From contig JACMJZ010000032.1 of assembly GCA_014380365.1 (NCBI GenBank), positions 251,639-315,638 on the forward strand: DNA of 64,000 nt, given 5' to 3'. Position numbers and translations under genes: made by a program. Numbering within the stretch: the first letter of the stretch is position 1; each line of letters starts with the position of its first letter. Below the pieces are notes generated by a model. That model made no database searches. It saw nothing but the letters and a program-made list of their open reading frames with translations, and was not told the origin of the DNA. The stretch is from Pyrinomonadaceae bacterium (GTDB taxonomy: Bacteria > Acidobacteriota > Blastocatellia > Pyrinomonadales > Pyrinomonadaceae). Below, in pieces: positions 54,307 through 61,685 of this stretch.

Positions 54307-55263
54307 CTAAAACCGTTCAGCAGTCTGACTTGGAGAAATGTTTGTGAGCCCGCTAATCCGCTCGCGCACAGCGCGCGCGAGAGACTCAACTTCCTCGGGC
54401 TTGTAGTTTGCCGCACGAAAAGCATCCTTAATTTGGTCGTCGCTCAAGCGGCTTAACCAACCGGCAATCCACTTAGCATCCTCCACCGTCAGATCTTCAA
54501 ATAGTTTCTTGTTCTTGCCGCCGTAGTTGAAGTCAATGAGACTCCCCTTCACGGCTTTCACGAAGTCAGCTTTGACGTAATCGGATGGTTTATTCCGGCT
54601 GCGAGAAATGAAGCCACCGGTCTTGCCGAAAGTCCCGCCCAAGTCGCTCACGATGTAGCGCAACTCGCCGTCGGTCGTTTGTCCCTTCGTGGCCAGTATC
54701 TCGTTATTGGAGTCTTTCATGTCCCAGTTGTTTATGAGGGCCATCATAATCTTCAGACCCTGCAACTCAGGTTTTCCCTTGAACGGATTGTCTGCCCATC
54801 TCCACTCGCCGGTTCGTTTCACATCGTTGGGCCGGGCTTCGAGACGAACATTTTCAAAAGTGCCCTTGCCGATGATATTGAGACTGGGAACGAGGTAAGC
54901 CACTTCGGTTTCATAACCCACGGCCCATAACAAACGATTCGCCGCGGTGTCAGGCTGGGCCTCTTTGCCGAGCTTCGCAATCCACTCGTTACCCGCAGCG
55001 TCACGGACGCGATACTTGGTTGAATACCCGCCGGTCTTCTGCTCGATAAATGTGACGCTGCTGATGTCCGGCTTCATCGCGTCGCCTCCGGCGCCTGCCA
55101 AGAGGTTGCGCGACTCGATATCGGTTGGCTCTCGCCACATGACGGCGGTGCCGGTGTAGACTTCCTTTTTCTTATCTTTATCCTGAGCTTGCCCAGGCAG
55201 AATGAACACGCTCGTCAACGCCACACAAAGGACCATCAAAAAAGTGATTCTTAACTTCAACAT
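54307..55263 (-). CDS. Secreted protein with kinase-like motifs, family not recognised
   Basis: 318 residues. A signal peptide (1-26, ending LPGQAQ) has AGGAGG upstream of the start. The mature part contains KYRVRDAAGNEWIAKLGKEA (a Lys as in kinase beta3), ANRLLWAVGYETEVA, MALINNWDMKDSNNEI (Asp...Asn like a catalytic loop) and YIVSDLGGTFG (Asp-Leu-Gly like the metal-binding motif). The order matches atypical HipA/Fam20-like kinases, which suggests a secreted kinase or pseudokinase fold; this is inference from motif order only. The C-terminal 90 residues are helical. Confidence 0.6.
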   Translation of the reverse strand: MLKLRITFLMVLCVALTSVFILPGQAQDKDKKKEVYTGTAVMWREPTDIESRNLLAGAGGDAMKPDISSVTFIEQKTGGYSTKYRVRDAAGNEWIAKLGKEAQPDTAANRLLWAVGYETEVAYLVPSLNIIGKGTFENVRLEARPNDVKRTGEWRWADNPFKGKPELQGLKIMMALINNWDMKDSNNEILATKGQTTDGELRYIVSDLGGTFGKTGGFISRSRNKPSDYVKADFVKAVKGSLIDFNYGGKNKKLFEDLTVEDAKWIAGWLSRLSDDQIKDAFRAANYKPEEVESLARAVRERISGLTNISPSQTAERF

Positions 55264-55425
55264 GTTTGCCTCCTCCGGCTATGCTTGCAGCACGCGGGTT
55301 AATTCACCTGTAGTTTTCCGGTACGCGCCGCTGGGGGAGAGTGTCTGTTTCCAGGGCAGCAGAACTGATCAAATGTATTCCGCTGACATCAGCTGCAACC
55401 AAAGTGCCGGGGGCGGCGCGGTTAA

Positions 55426-55453
55426 GTAGGACAGGCAGGAATGCCCGTCCTAC
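55426..55453. repeat. GTAGGAC hairpin
   Basis: Stem GTAGGAC-A-GGCA / TGCC-C-GTCCTAC with one mismatch and a GGAA loop, 27 bases upstream of the ligase start. The form is that of a dispersed intergenic hairpin. Confidence 0.55.
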
Positions 55454-55479
55454 TACAATCTTAAAGGACGCATTAACGA

Positions 55480-56496
55480 ATGGTTCGAACCGTTAAGAAG
55501 AAACTGGCTGGTTCGCCGAAAGAACTACCGGGCGCGCGCAAACGGCCGATGCCGGATTTCATCGCCCCACAACTTGCGACGCTGGTTAATGAACCGCCGG
55601 AAGGCGATGAGTGGCTGCATGAGTTGAAGTTTGACGGATACCGCATGATTTGCCATTTGAGTCGCGGCCAGGTGCGTTTTTGGAGTCGTAACAAAAAGGA
55701 TTGGACATTGAAGTTTCCTAATCTGGCGAAAGCACTGACGACGTTTCCCGCTACGAGCGTCATTCTCGACGGCGAAGTCGTCATAGTCGATACAGCTGGC
55801 CGCAGTAGTTTTCAAAGCCTCCAGCAGTCAATGCGGACGAGTGGAACGGCGGCTTTTGTTTTTCAGATCTTCGATCTGATCTATTTGGATGGCTACGATC
55901 TGACAGCGACGCCGCTGGTACAACGCAAGCTCCTGCTGGACGACCTGCTGGCATCGATTAAGGGAAAGACTCCGTTGCGTTACAGCGAGCATGTTGAAGG
56001 AAACGGGGAAGAGTTTTTCAGGCAGGCCTGCGAATTCAAGATCGAAGGCATCATCTCCAAACTCGCCAACTCACCCTACCATTCTGCGCGCAATCGAAAT
56101 TGGTTGAAGGCGAAGTGTCTCCAGCGGCAGGAGTTTGTGATCGCCGGCTACACGCCTTCGAAGAACGACTTTCCTGGGTTTGGTGCGTTGATTCTGGGAG
56201 TCTATGAGAAAGGAAAACTGATCTACTCGGGCCGCGTGGGCACCGGGTTTACCATCAAACAGCGCCTCGAACTCCAAAGGACTTTGGACAAGATCTCTCA
56301 GGCAGTGATGCCCTTCAGCGTCAAGCCAAAAGATCCGGGGCTGCGCGAAGCGCACTGGGCGAAACCACAGCTTGTCGCGGAAGTGGAGTTTACGGAATGG
56401 ACTGCCGAGGGCTCGATTCGGCATCCGTCGTTCAAGGGATTGCGCGAAGATAAGAAAGCTGCGGAGGTTGTGAGGGAAGAAGCAGAGCGCCGGTGA
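55480..56496 (+). CDS. ATP-dependent DNA ligase (LigD ligase-domain type)
   Basis: 338 residues, ligase and OB domains only; the polymerase and nuclease domains of full LigD are absent. The adenylation Lys is Lys50 in ELKFDGYRM. Other nucleotidyltransferase motifs: SVILDGEVV, FQIFDLIYLDGYDL, EGIISKL, WLKAKC. The OB domain has FVIAGYTPSKNDFPGFGALI, YSGRVGTGF and VAEVEFTEWTAEGSIRHPSF. It probably seals DNA breaks in a Ku-dependent pathway; no ku gene is seen here. Basic N-terminus. Confidence 0.9.
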   Translation: MVRTVKKKLAGSPKELPGARKRPMPDFIAPQLATLVNEPPEGDEWLHELKFDGYRMICHLSRGQVRFWSRNKKDWTLKFPNLAKALTTFPATSVILDGEVVIVDTAGRSSFQSLQQSMRTSGTAAFVFQIFDLIYLDGYDLTATPLVQRKLLLDDLLASIKGKTPLRYSEHVEGNGEEFFRQACEFKIEGIISKLANSPYHSARNRNWLKAKCLQRQEFVIAGYTPSKNDFPGFGALILGVYEKGKLIYSGRVGTGFTIKQRLELQRTLDKISQAVMPFSVKPKDPGLREAHWAKPQLVAEVEFTEWTAEGSIRHPSFKGLREDKKAAEVVREEAERR

Positions 56497-56500
56497 ATAC

Positions 56501-56626
56501 GGTGCAGTGGCCCGACCGTAAGGGAGGGCGTGATCACGCAAGCGTAGAGTGCTCATGTCGCCCCCGTGTTCCGGCCGGATGCGTGTCATCCCGTAACGCC
56601 CTCCCTAACGGTCGGGCCACTGCCCC
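56501..56626. repeat. Family A inverted repeat, long spacer
   Basis: Left arm 56501-56531 and right arm 56595-56626 share GTGGCCCGACCGT-A/T-AGGGAGGGCGT with one mismatch. The 63-base spacer contains other short repeats. The element lies between the ligase gene and the convergent flavoprotein gene. Confidence 0.8.
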
Positions 56627-56648
56627 GCTTTGCAGAGATGAATCAAAA

Positions 56649-57572
56649 CTAGTCGAGATCTTCCTTCATTAGTTCTTTGTTAATTGCCAGAGCGGCTTGG
56701 GCTCCTTCCGCAGCGGCGACGATTACAAACTGGGCAAGGCGCGAAGCGTCACCGGCGACATAAACTCCAGGGACGCTGGTAATTTCATACTCTCCGGTGT
56801 CTACGCAGCCTTCCGACGTAAACCTACAGCCCAGCTTTTCTGCGAGGTCCGAGCCCTGGCTGTTTCCGGTACTGAAGAACATTCCACGCACCGGCAGCGG
56901 GTCGCCTTTTTCAAACTCTATCCGTTCGAGGTTGCCGTCAGTTCCTTCAAGCCGTCTAATTTTGTCTTCGCGCACTTCAATCCTTCGTTGAGCCAGACGT
57001 TCGCGCTCCTCCTGCGACAACTCCGGTGGACCGTCAGTGCAGAGCACGAGGTCACGGCTCCAAAACGACAGTTCCAGCGCCAGGCCAGTTCCGTTTTCGC
57101 CGCGTCCATAAACCGCCAGCGGCTGATCGCGCATCTCCCAGCCGTCGCAGTAGGGACAATGAAACACGCTGCGCCCGTAAAACGCCGGCAACCCTTCAAG
57201 CTCTGGGAGAGTGTCGACGACACCTGTAGCCAGCAGAAGTTTGCGCGCGGTGACGCGCTCCTCCTTAGCGCTGTCTTTAGTCTCCAGCACGACCTCAAAA
57301 CCGTCGGCGAGGCGTCTCGCGTCGGCGACTCTCCCGTGGCGCAGTGTGACAGTGTCGTAAGGGCGAAGCTGCTCGCGAGCGATTTTTAGAAATTGGGCTG
57401 GTTCGATGCCGTCGCGCGTTAAGAAAAGATGAAGTCCGTGGGAGGCAGCATTTCTAGGTTGGCCCGCGTCGCAAATGAGCACGCGCCGCCGGCTGCGACC
57501 GAGCACTAGCGCTGCGCTCAAACCCGCAGGCCCGGCGCCGACAATGATGACATCAAACCTCGACTTGTCCAT
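56649..57572 (-). CDS. Thioredoxin-reductase-like NAD(P)/FAD oxidoreductase
   Basis: 307 residues from the ATG at 57572; a GTG at 57605 is possible. FAD loop VIIVGAGPAGLSAALVLGRS, redox pair CPYCDG (about 136-141) preceded by FH, a second dinucleotide loop VYGRGENGTGLALEL, and VPGVYVAGDASRLAQFVIVA. The second loop lacks the usual GxGxxG/A spacing of NADPH-dependent TrxR, so its electron donor may differ. It may reduce thioredoxin or a small thiol; partners are not in the window. Confidence 0.85.
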   Translation of the reverse strand: MDKSRFDVIIVGAGPAGLSAALVLGRSRRRVLICDAGQPRNAASHGLHLFLTRDGIEPAQFLKIAREQLRPYDTVTLRHGRVADARRLADGFEVVLETKDSAKEERVTARKLLLATGVVDTLPELEGLPAFYGRSVFHCPYCDGWEMRDQPLAVYGRGENGTGLALELSFWSRDLVLCTDGPPELSQEERERLAQRRIEVREDKIRRLEGTDGNLERIEFEKGDPLPVRGMFFSTGNSQGSDLAEKLGCRFTSEGCVDTGEYEITSVPGVYVAGDASRLAQFVIVAAAEGAQAALAINKELMKEDLD

Positions 57573-57696
57573 TACAGTTCCGTCGTCAAGCAATTCTCTC
57601 GCCACGGTGGCTAAACAATAACGCTTTCAGCGTAATTGAAGAGCAGACAGAAAAGGCCGATGAGAGTTGTTCACTCCCACCGGCCCCTGGCTTGTG

Positions 57697-57717
57697 GCAC
57701 GGGCATCTCGCCCGTGC
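57697..57717. repeat. Hairpin GCACGGGC / GCCCGTGC
   Basis: Perfect 8-base stem with an ATCTC loop, 18 bases past the stop of the 57735 gene. No U-tract; it may stabilise or end the transcript, and its form is that of a dispersed repeat. Confidence 0.5.
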
Positions 57718-57734
57718 GATAAAGTTAATTCAGC

Positions 57735-58724
57735 TTACCGTTGAATAGCCGGCTTCGCGCCCTGCGGACAAGTCCACAGTTCAACCGTCAATTCGGAGCG
57801 GGCCGGACCAACAAGCGTCACAATGCGCTGGCTACTGATTCCTCTCGAATTGACGAGGTAATCGACTACCCGCGTGATGTGTCTTTGAACGTCGCCAGGA
57901 CGACCGCGCTGGCCTGGGTAAACAATCACGTAGGCAATCAGAGTCGGATCGTTTAACTCAATCGCGTAGTTATCCAATCGCGCCTTCTCGTCGTTACGTG
58001 AAATGTCTGGAAACTCGTCGAACCTCTTACACTCGACCGGAACCGGAAACTGGACCGGACACGATGTCGAACACTCGAGACCATACCCATCCATCGAGAG
58101 GGTGGCTGTCAGCGTTTGTCCGGCAAGACCAGTTGTATCCACCCGAATTGAACTCGTGCCCTGGCCTTCGATAATCCTTCCCGCAGAGACGGTCCAGTTG
58201 TAGGTCGGCGTGATAGTCGATGAGCCGCCGGTAACGGAGGAAGTAAAGGTCAAGGGTTCGCCAAGCACCACATTGTCCGGACAGTTGACGACAACGTTGG
58301 GACAGACGGGCACTGGCGGCGGACAGCGTTTGACCAACACTGTGGTTGATGAAAACGCCTGGCATAATTCGTCGCCACTGCCGGTGTCGATATCGACATT
58401 GGCCCTGTAATAGCCAGGCTGAACGCCCGACAGATCCCACGTCACAGTTGCGCCGTCGCCGGTCACCCGGCCCGCGTTTGCGGACCAGCGATAGCTGATG
58501 GGATAGCTGGAGGTGGCGCGCGCATTCAGGTTGACGACCGCTGGGCCTGAGCCTTCGCACACGGTGATAACCTTGGTGTCGGCCACCAGACTCAGGTTTG
58601 GCGGCGTAAAGGCCACCGCCTCACGCCTCGCCCTCTGGGCGGTGGCCGTCGAGGCGAAAAGAAATAGTCCTACCAGGGCAATTGGTAGGAACAGTCCAAT
58701 AAGTGGGCGCTCGTTTCTCAACAT
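57735..58724 (-). CDS. Secreted protein with PKD-like repeats and OmpA-like end
   Basis: 329 residues. Signal peptide (1-29, ending STATAQ) with AAAGGAGTAG upstream. Two Ig/PKD-like repeats follow (SYPISYRWSANAGRVTGDGA; PTYNWTVSAGRIIEGQGT), with paired Cys. The C-terminal third (LDNYAIELNDPTLIAYVIVY, VVDYLVNSRGISSQRIVTL) has the order of an OmpA-type peptidoglycan-binding domain but lacks a clear Asp/Arg pair. Probably a periplasmic or surface-anchored protein of unknown role. Confidence 0.72.
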   Translation of the reverse strand: MLRNERPLIGLFLPIALVGLFLFASTATAQRARREAVAFTPPNLSLVADTKVITVCEGSGPAVVNLNARATSSYPISYRWSANAGRVTGDGATVTWDLSGVQPGYYRANVDIDTGSGDELCQAFSSTTVLVKRCPPPVPVCPNVVVNCPDNVVLGEPLTFTSSVTGGSSTITPTYNWTVSAGRIIEGQGTSSIRVDTTGLAGQTLTATLSMDGYGLECSTSCPVQFPVPVECKRFDEFPDISRNDEKARLDNYAIELNDPTLIAYVIVYPGQRGRPGDVQRHITRVVDYLVNSRGISSQRIVTLVGPARSELTVELWTCPQGAKPAIQR

Positions 58725-59003
58725 TTCTACTCCTTTTGCGGGCGATACGCGTGTCCGAGTCTGTGCTGAACCGTTTTGACCGAAGGGTCGAGGGTTCCCA
58801 CAGAAGTTCCAGTTGATAGGAAAAAAGAGGAATAGCAGTCTGTTTCCACAACTTGGCCGCTTACTTTGGCCGGAAATCGATTAGGTGGTTCCGCCCGCTA
58901 GTTCTGACGGAGCACTTGGAAGGGCGGTTTGACTCACTTCTCAAATTCGAGTAGATAGGTTGGGCGCCTGAAACTCCCCGCTGATTCAAACCTGGAAACC
59001 GGA

Positions 59004-59816
59004 ATGAAACCGCCATCCATAATCGCCGTGATCGTCATCTCTGCAGTGCTATTTAGTCAAGGAGCTTGTTCCCGGAAGAAGCCTGTGAACGCGGACGCGA
59101 CCGCCGCCGGGAGCGTGACAACCAACGAGGGAGATCGTTCGCGGGCCCAGGCGTTAGTCGAAAGTGGTAGGGAGCTATATCGTACGGACCAGGATGAAAA
59201 AGCTGTCGCAGCCCTGGAAGAGGCGACCCGTTCAGATCCGGAACTGGCGGAGGCCTTTTTCAGGCTAGGGCTGGCCTACGACGCCGTTGGCAAAGAGACC
59301 GAAGCTGAGGAAGCGTATAAGAAGTCGATTGAGAAATATAAGAAATCGTTTCAAACAGATGATAAGGATGCTGAGGGACACTACAACGCGGGCCAGGCCT
59401 ACGCCGGCTTGCGTCTCTACAGCGAAGCGATCAGGGAGTATCGCCAGGCAATCCGGCTGAAGGCTGATGATTCGGATATTTACTACGACCTGGGAATGGC
59501 GCTTTCAAAGTTGGCTAACTACGACGAAGCTGTAACGGCCTTTTCGAAGTCGCTCGAAATCGACCCGCAGAACTATCGCGCGGAGCAGCCGCTCGAAGAA
59601 GCACGCGAGGGCGCGAAGCGAATTCGCGCCGGCAAGAAACATCAGGAAGATCTTTTGAAGAAGCAGCAGAAGGCGGACGAGAACGACAACGCGAATGGAA
59701 ACTCAGCGAATACAAATGCCAAGGGATCTTCCAAGTCGAACTCAAATTCCAAATCGAATTCGAATTCAAAGCCGAAACCTAAACCTACGCGCAAGCCTGG
59801 AGCGACGGGGCAGTAG
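59004..59816 (+). CDS. TPR-repeat lipoprotein with low-complexity tail
   Basis: 270 residues. A lipoprotein signal ends SQGAC (Cys22). At least three TPR units span about 60-195 (ALEEATRSDPELAEAFFRLG; GHYNAGQAYAGLRLYSEAIR; YYDLGMALSKLANYDEAVTA). The tail (about 220-270) is rich in Asn, Ser, Lys and Pro. It probably scaffolds envelope proteins. The final Thr-Gly-Gln-stop lies in a family A repeat, just as in gmd. The gap 58725-59003 is the divergent promoter region. Confidence 0.82.
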   Translation: MKPPSIIAVIVISAVLFSQGACSRKKPVNADATAAGSVTTNEGDRSRAQALVESGRELYRTDQDEKAVAALEEATRSDPELAEAFFRLGLAYDAVGKETEAEEAYKKSIEKYKKSFQTDDKDAEGHYNAGQAYAGLRLYSEAIREYRQAIRLKADDSDIYYDLGMALSKLANYDEAVTAFSKSLEIDPQNYRAEQPLEEAREGAKRIRAGKKHQEDLLKKQQKADENDNANGNSANTNAKGSSKSNSNSKSNSNSKPKPKPTRKPGATGQ

Positions 59817-59875
59817 CCTGACCCCGGGTCCCTGGCCGGGCAGCCCGGCTGGGTGGGACGGTCAGGGAGGGCGTA
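59804..59875. repeat. Family A repeat, degenerate copy
   Basis: GACGGGGCAGTAGCCTGACC at the start and GACGGTCAGGGAGGGCGTAG at the end, with a GC-rich insertion between. The outer end provides the stop codon of the TPR gene. Confidence 0.65.
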
Positions 59876-59923
59876 GACTTCAGGATAGTTTCCCTGCGCT
59901 TGATAAGTATTTAAGGAGAATTA

Positions 59924-60094
59924 ATGGCAACATACACGCCGCCACCATATTTCCCCCAGGGCTCATTGGCGCCTCCCGACAAAAATCGCTATACGAAGTT
60001 CAAGCTTGTGGTTGTTGCAGCAGTTCTGTTGTTGCTGCTTGTGCTCGGTGGAATCGGCTGGGCGATTTGGTGTCTGTCAAAGCTTTGGTTCTAA
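59924..60094 (+). CDS. Small single-helix membrane protein
   Basis: 56 residues: MATYTPPPYFPQGSLAPPDK, then NRYTKFK and a hydrophobic helix (about 28-50, VVVAAVLLLLLVLGGIGWAI). TTAAGGAGAATTA gives a good ribosome site, which is why it is accepted despite its size. The N-terminus is Pro/Tyr-rich and cytoplasmic or periplasmic. No family is recognised. Confidence 0.65.
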   Translation: MATYTPPPYFPQGSLAPPDKNRYTKFKLVVVAAVLLLLLVLGGIGWAIWCLSKLWF

Positions 60095-60143
60095 TCAGTG
60101 TTAGCACTGCTCTGAGGAGTTTCCAAAAATTGTATTACGCGGC

Positions 60144-60226
60144 GGGGCACAAGCCCGACCGTAAGGGAGGGCTCAGTTGGGAGCATGTACGAGCAGAGCC
60201 CTCCCTAACGGTCGGGCTTGTGCCCC
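60144..60226. repeat. Family A inverted repeat, nearly perfect
   Basis: Arms 60144-60174 and 60196-60226 are 31 bases each with 30 matching (one A/A mismatch, at the same place as in the copy at 56501), around a 21-base loop. Outer ends GGGGCACAAGCCCG. It lies just upstream of the promoter-like pair of the str operon. Confidence 0.85.
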
Positions 60227-60239
60227 GGTTGGGCCCAAC

Positions 60240-60268
60240 TTGACAGCTAAAGGCCTGAGCCTTATAGT
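60240..60268 (+). promoter_or_regulatory. Sigma-70-type promoter, probable str operon promoter
   Basis: TTGACA (60240-60245), a 17-base spacer and TATAGT (60263-60268): 11 of 12 consensus bases at optimal spacing. The next gene downstream on this strand is rpsL at 60731. Its use is inferred. Confidence 0.7.
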
Positions 60269-60730
60269 TTCCGGTTTCGGACTACAGTCTGAAGTCAACA
60301 GTGCAACGCTTAGTAGGTTCTGTCGGTGTGGAGGCGTTGCCCGGCTGCAGTTTTAGGCAGGCGGTTTGACAATTATTGTGGCGTAAGTTGTCTGCGATGC
60401 GCTGGGGTTAAAACCCTGCGTTCCAACGCAGGCACGCGTGAAAGGCCCGGCCTTCTCGTCCCAAAAATGCGACGCCACAGAAAAGTCGGCTTTAGGGAAG
60501 CCATAATCCACGCCCGCCCCCGTCGAAACGTCGATGGCGAATTAGAACGTCCCTAACTAGACATATTTTACCAGGGCAGCCGCCTGCGCTGACTGCCGGA
60601 CGAAGCGGAATCTCCCCCGGGAGGGCCGCCGGTTCCGGAAAGAGGCAGGTAACGGCCTTTTGCGCTTTGCGCTCGACGCAAGGTCGGAACCGGGAGCGTT
60701 AGCGACCGGGTCAATCGAAGGAAATAAAAC

Positions 60731-61117
60731 GTGCCGACGATTAATCAATTAGTTCGCAAGGGTCGCCAGCGGGTCAAATACAAGACGGCCAGCCCGGCGC
60801 TGCAGAGTTCCCCCCAGAAACGAGGCGTTTGCACGCGCGTGTACACGCAAACTCCTAAGAAGCCGAATTCGGCTTTGCGCAAGGTAGCTCGCGTGCGTCT
60901 GACCAACGGGATTGAGGTAACGACCTACATCCCCGGCGTGGGACACAACCTCCAGGAACACTCTATTGTGCTGATCCGCGGCGGTCGAGTTAAAGATTTA
61001 CCCGGCGTGCGCTATCACGTTATTCGCGGCACCCTGGATTCGGTCGGCGTGGCTGATCGTAAGCAGGGACGTTCGAAGTATGGCACTAAGCGACCAAAGG
61101 CAGCCGCAGGAAAGTAG
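60731..61117 (+). CDS. rpsL: 30S ribosomal protein S12
   Basis: 128 residues from GTG with AAGGA upstream. [11 protein letters not shown] opens S12; [19 protein letters not shown] is reduced here to its core [18 protein letters not shown], with the Lys known for streptomycin contacts; [17 protein letters not shown] follows. First gene of a rpsL-rpsG-fusA-tuf str operon. No rpoC lies just upstream, unlike in many genomes. Confidence 0.98.
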   Translation: MPTINQLVRKGRQRVKYKTASPALQSSPQKRGVCTRVYTQTPKKPNSALRKVARVRLTNGIEVTTYIPGVGHNLQEHSIVLIRGGRVKDLPGVRYHVIRGTLDSVGVADRKQGRSKYGTKRPKAAAGK

Positions 61118-61200
61118 AATTTCGGATTTCGGAATGCGGATTTCGGATTAACCGCAAACCGATTTTTCAATCCGCAATTCGAAATCCGCAATCCGAAATT
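61118..61200. repeat. GGATTTCGG inverted repeat between rpsL and rpsG
   Basis: Left arm 61118-61149 repeats ATTTCGGATTTCGG and GCGGATTTCGG; right arm 61169-61200 is its imperfect inverse (AATCCGCAATTCGAAATCC...). It directly follows the rpsL stop and ends 8 bases before the rpsG start. An insertion inside an essential operon without an effect on the frames. Confidence 0.75.
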
Positions 61201-61208
61201 GAGGGAAT

Positions 61209-61679
61209 ATGCCAAGACGAAGAGTTGCAGAGAGACGCGAAGTACTTCCGGATCCGATTTACAACAGCCCGCTCGTGACGAAGTTTATCAACGGCGTCAT
61301 GTGGGGAGGCAAGAAGTCGGTGGCGGAGATTATTTTCTACAGCGCCATGAAGCAGATTGGCGAGAAGACGAGCGACGAGCCGCTCAAGGTTTTCAAGCGC
61401 GCAATCGATAACGTGAAACCCACGGTCGAAGTCAAATCACGTCGCGTCGGCGGTTCTACCTACCAGGTGCCGATTGAAGTGCATCAGGAACGTCGCGGCG
61501 CCCTCGCGATTCGCTGGATTGTTTCCTATGCGCGCGGTCGCGGTGAAAAGACTATGACCGACCGGCTGGCCGGCGAAATTTTGGATGCAGCCAACAACCG
61601 CGGCAATTCGGTGAAGAAGAAGGAAGACACGCACCGCATGGCGGATGCAAACAAGGCGTTTGCGCATTACAAGTTTTAA
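61209..61679 (+). CDS. rpsG: 30S ribosomal protein S7
   Basis: 156 residues, exact length of bacterial S7. [76 protein letters not shown] and [19 protein letters not shown] are all canonical. It nucleates the 30S head. Six bases before fusA. Second gene of the str operon. Confidence 0.98.
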   Translation: MPRRRVAERREVLPDPIYNSPLVTKFINGVMWGGKKSVAEIIFYSAMKQIGEKTSDEPLKVFKRAIDNVKPTVEVKSRRVGGSTYQVPIEVHQERRGALAIRWIVSYARGRGEKTMTDRLAGEILDAANNRGNSVKKKEDTHRMADANKAFAHYKF

Positions 61680-61685
61680 GTAGAA

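Larger units (their letters stand above)
60095..60730. other. Long region upstream of rpsL: repeat, promoter and leader
   Basis: 636 bases without a credible gene. It holds a near-perfect family A inverted repeat, a strong promoter-like pair (60240-60268), a short repeat GGGTTAAAACCC with GCGTTCCAACGC near 60407-60434, and a GC-rich stretch before rpsL. If the promoter is used, the rpsL leader would be about 455 bases long. Confidence 0.5.

Noticed and set aside
56649..57389. Long plus-strand frame opposite the flavoprotein gene (56697-57389)
   Set aside because: The minus-strand frame has clear FAD, CPYC and GD motifs; the opposite frame is a shadow.
60326..60556. 76-codon frame upstream of rpsL
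   Set aside because: Arg-rich translation of repeat-like DNA, no start signal; treated as leader.
60557..60748. 63-codon minus-strand frame overlapping the rpsL start
   Set aside because: Lies across the ribosome site of rpsL and has no protein-like features.
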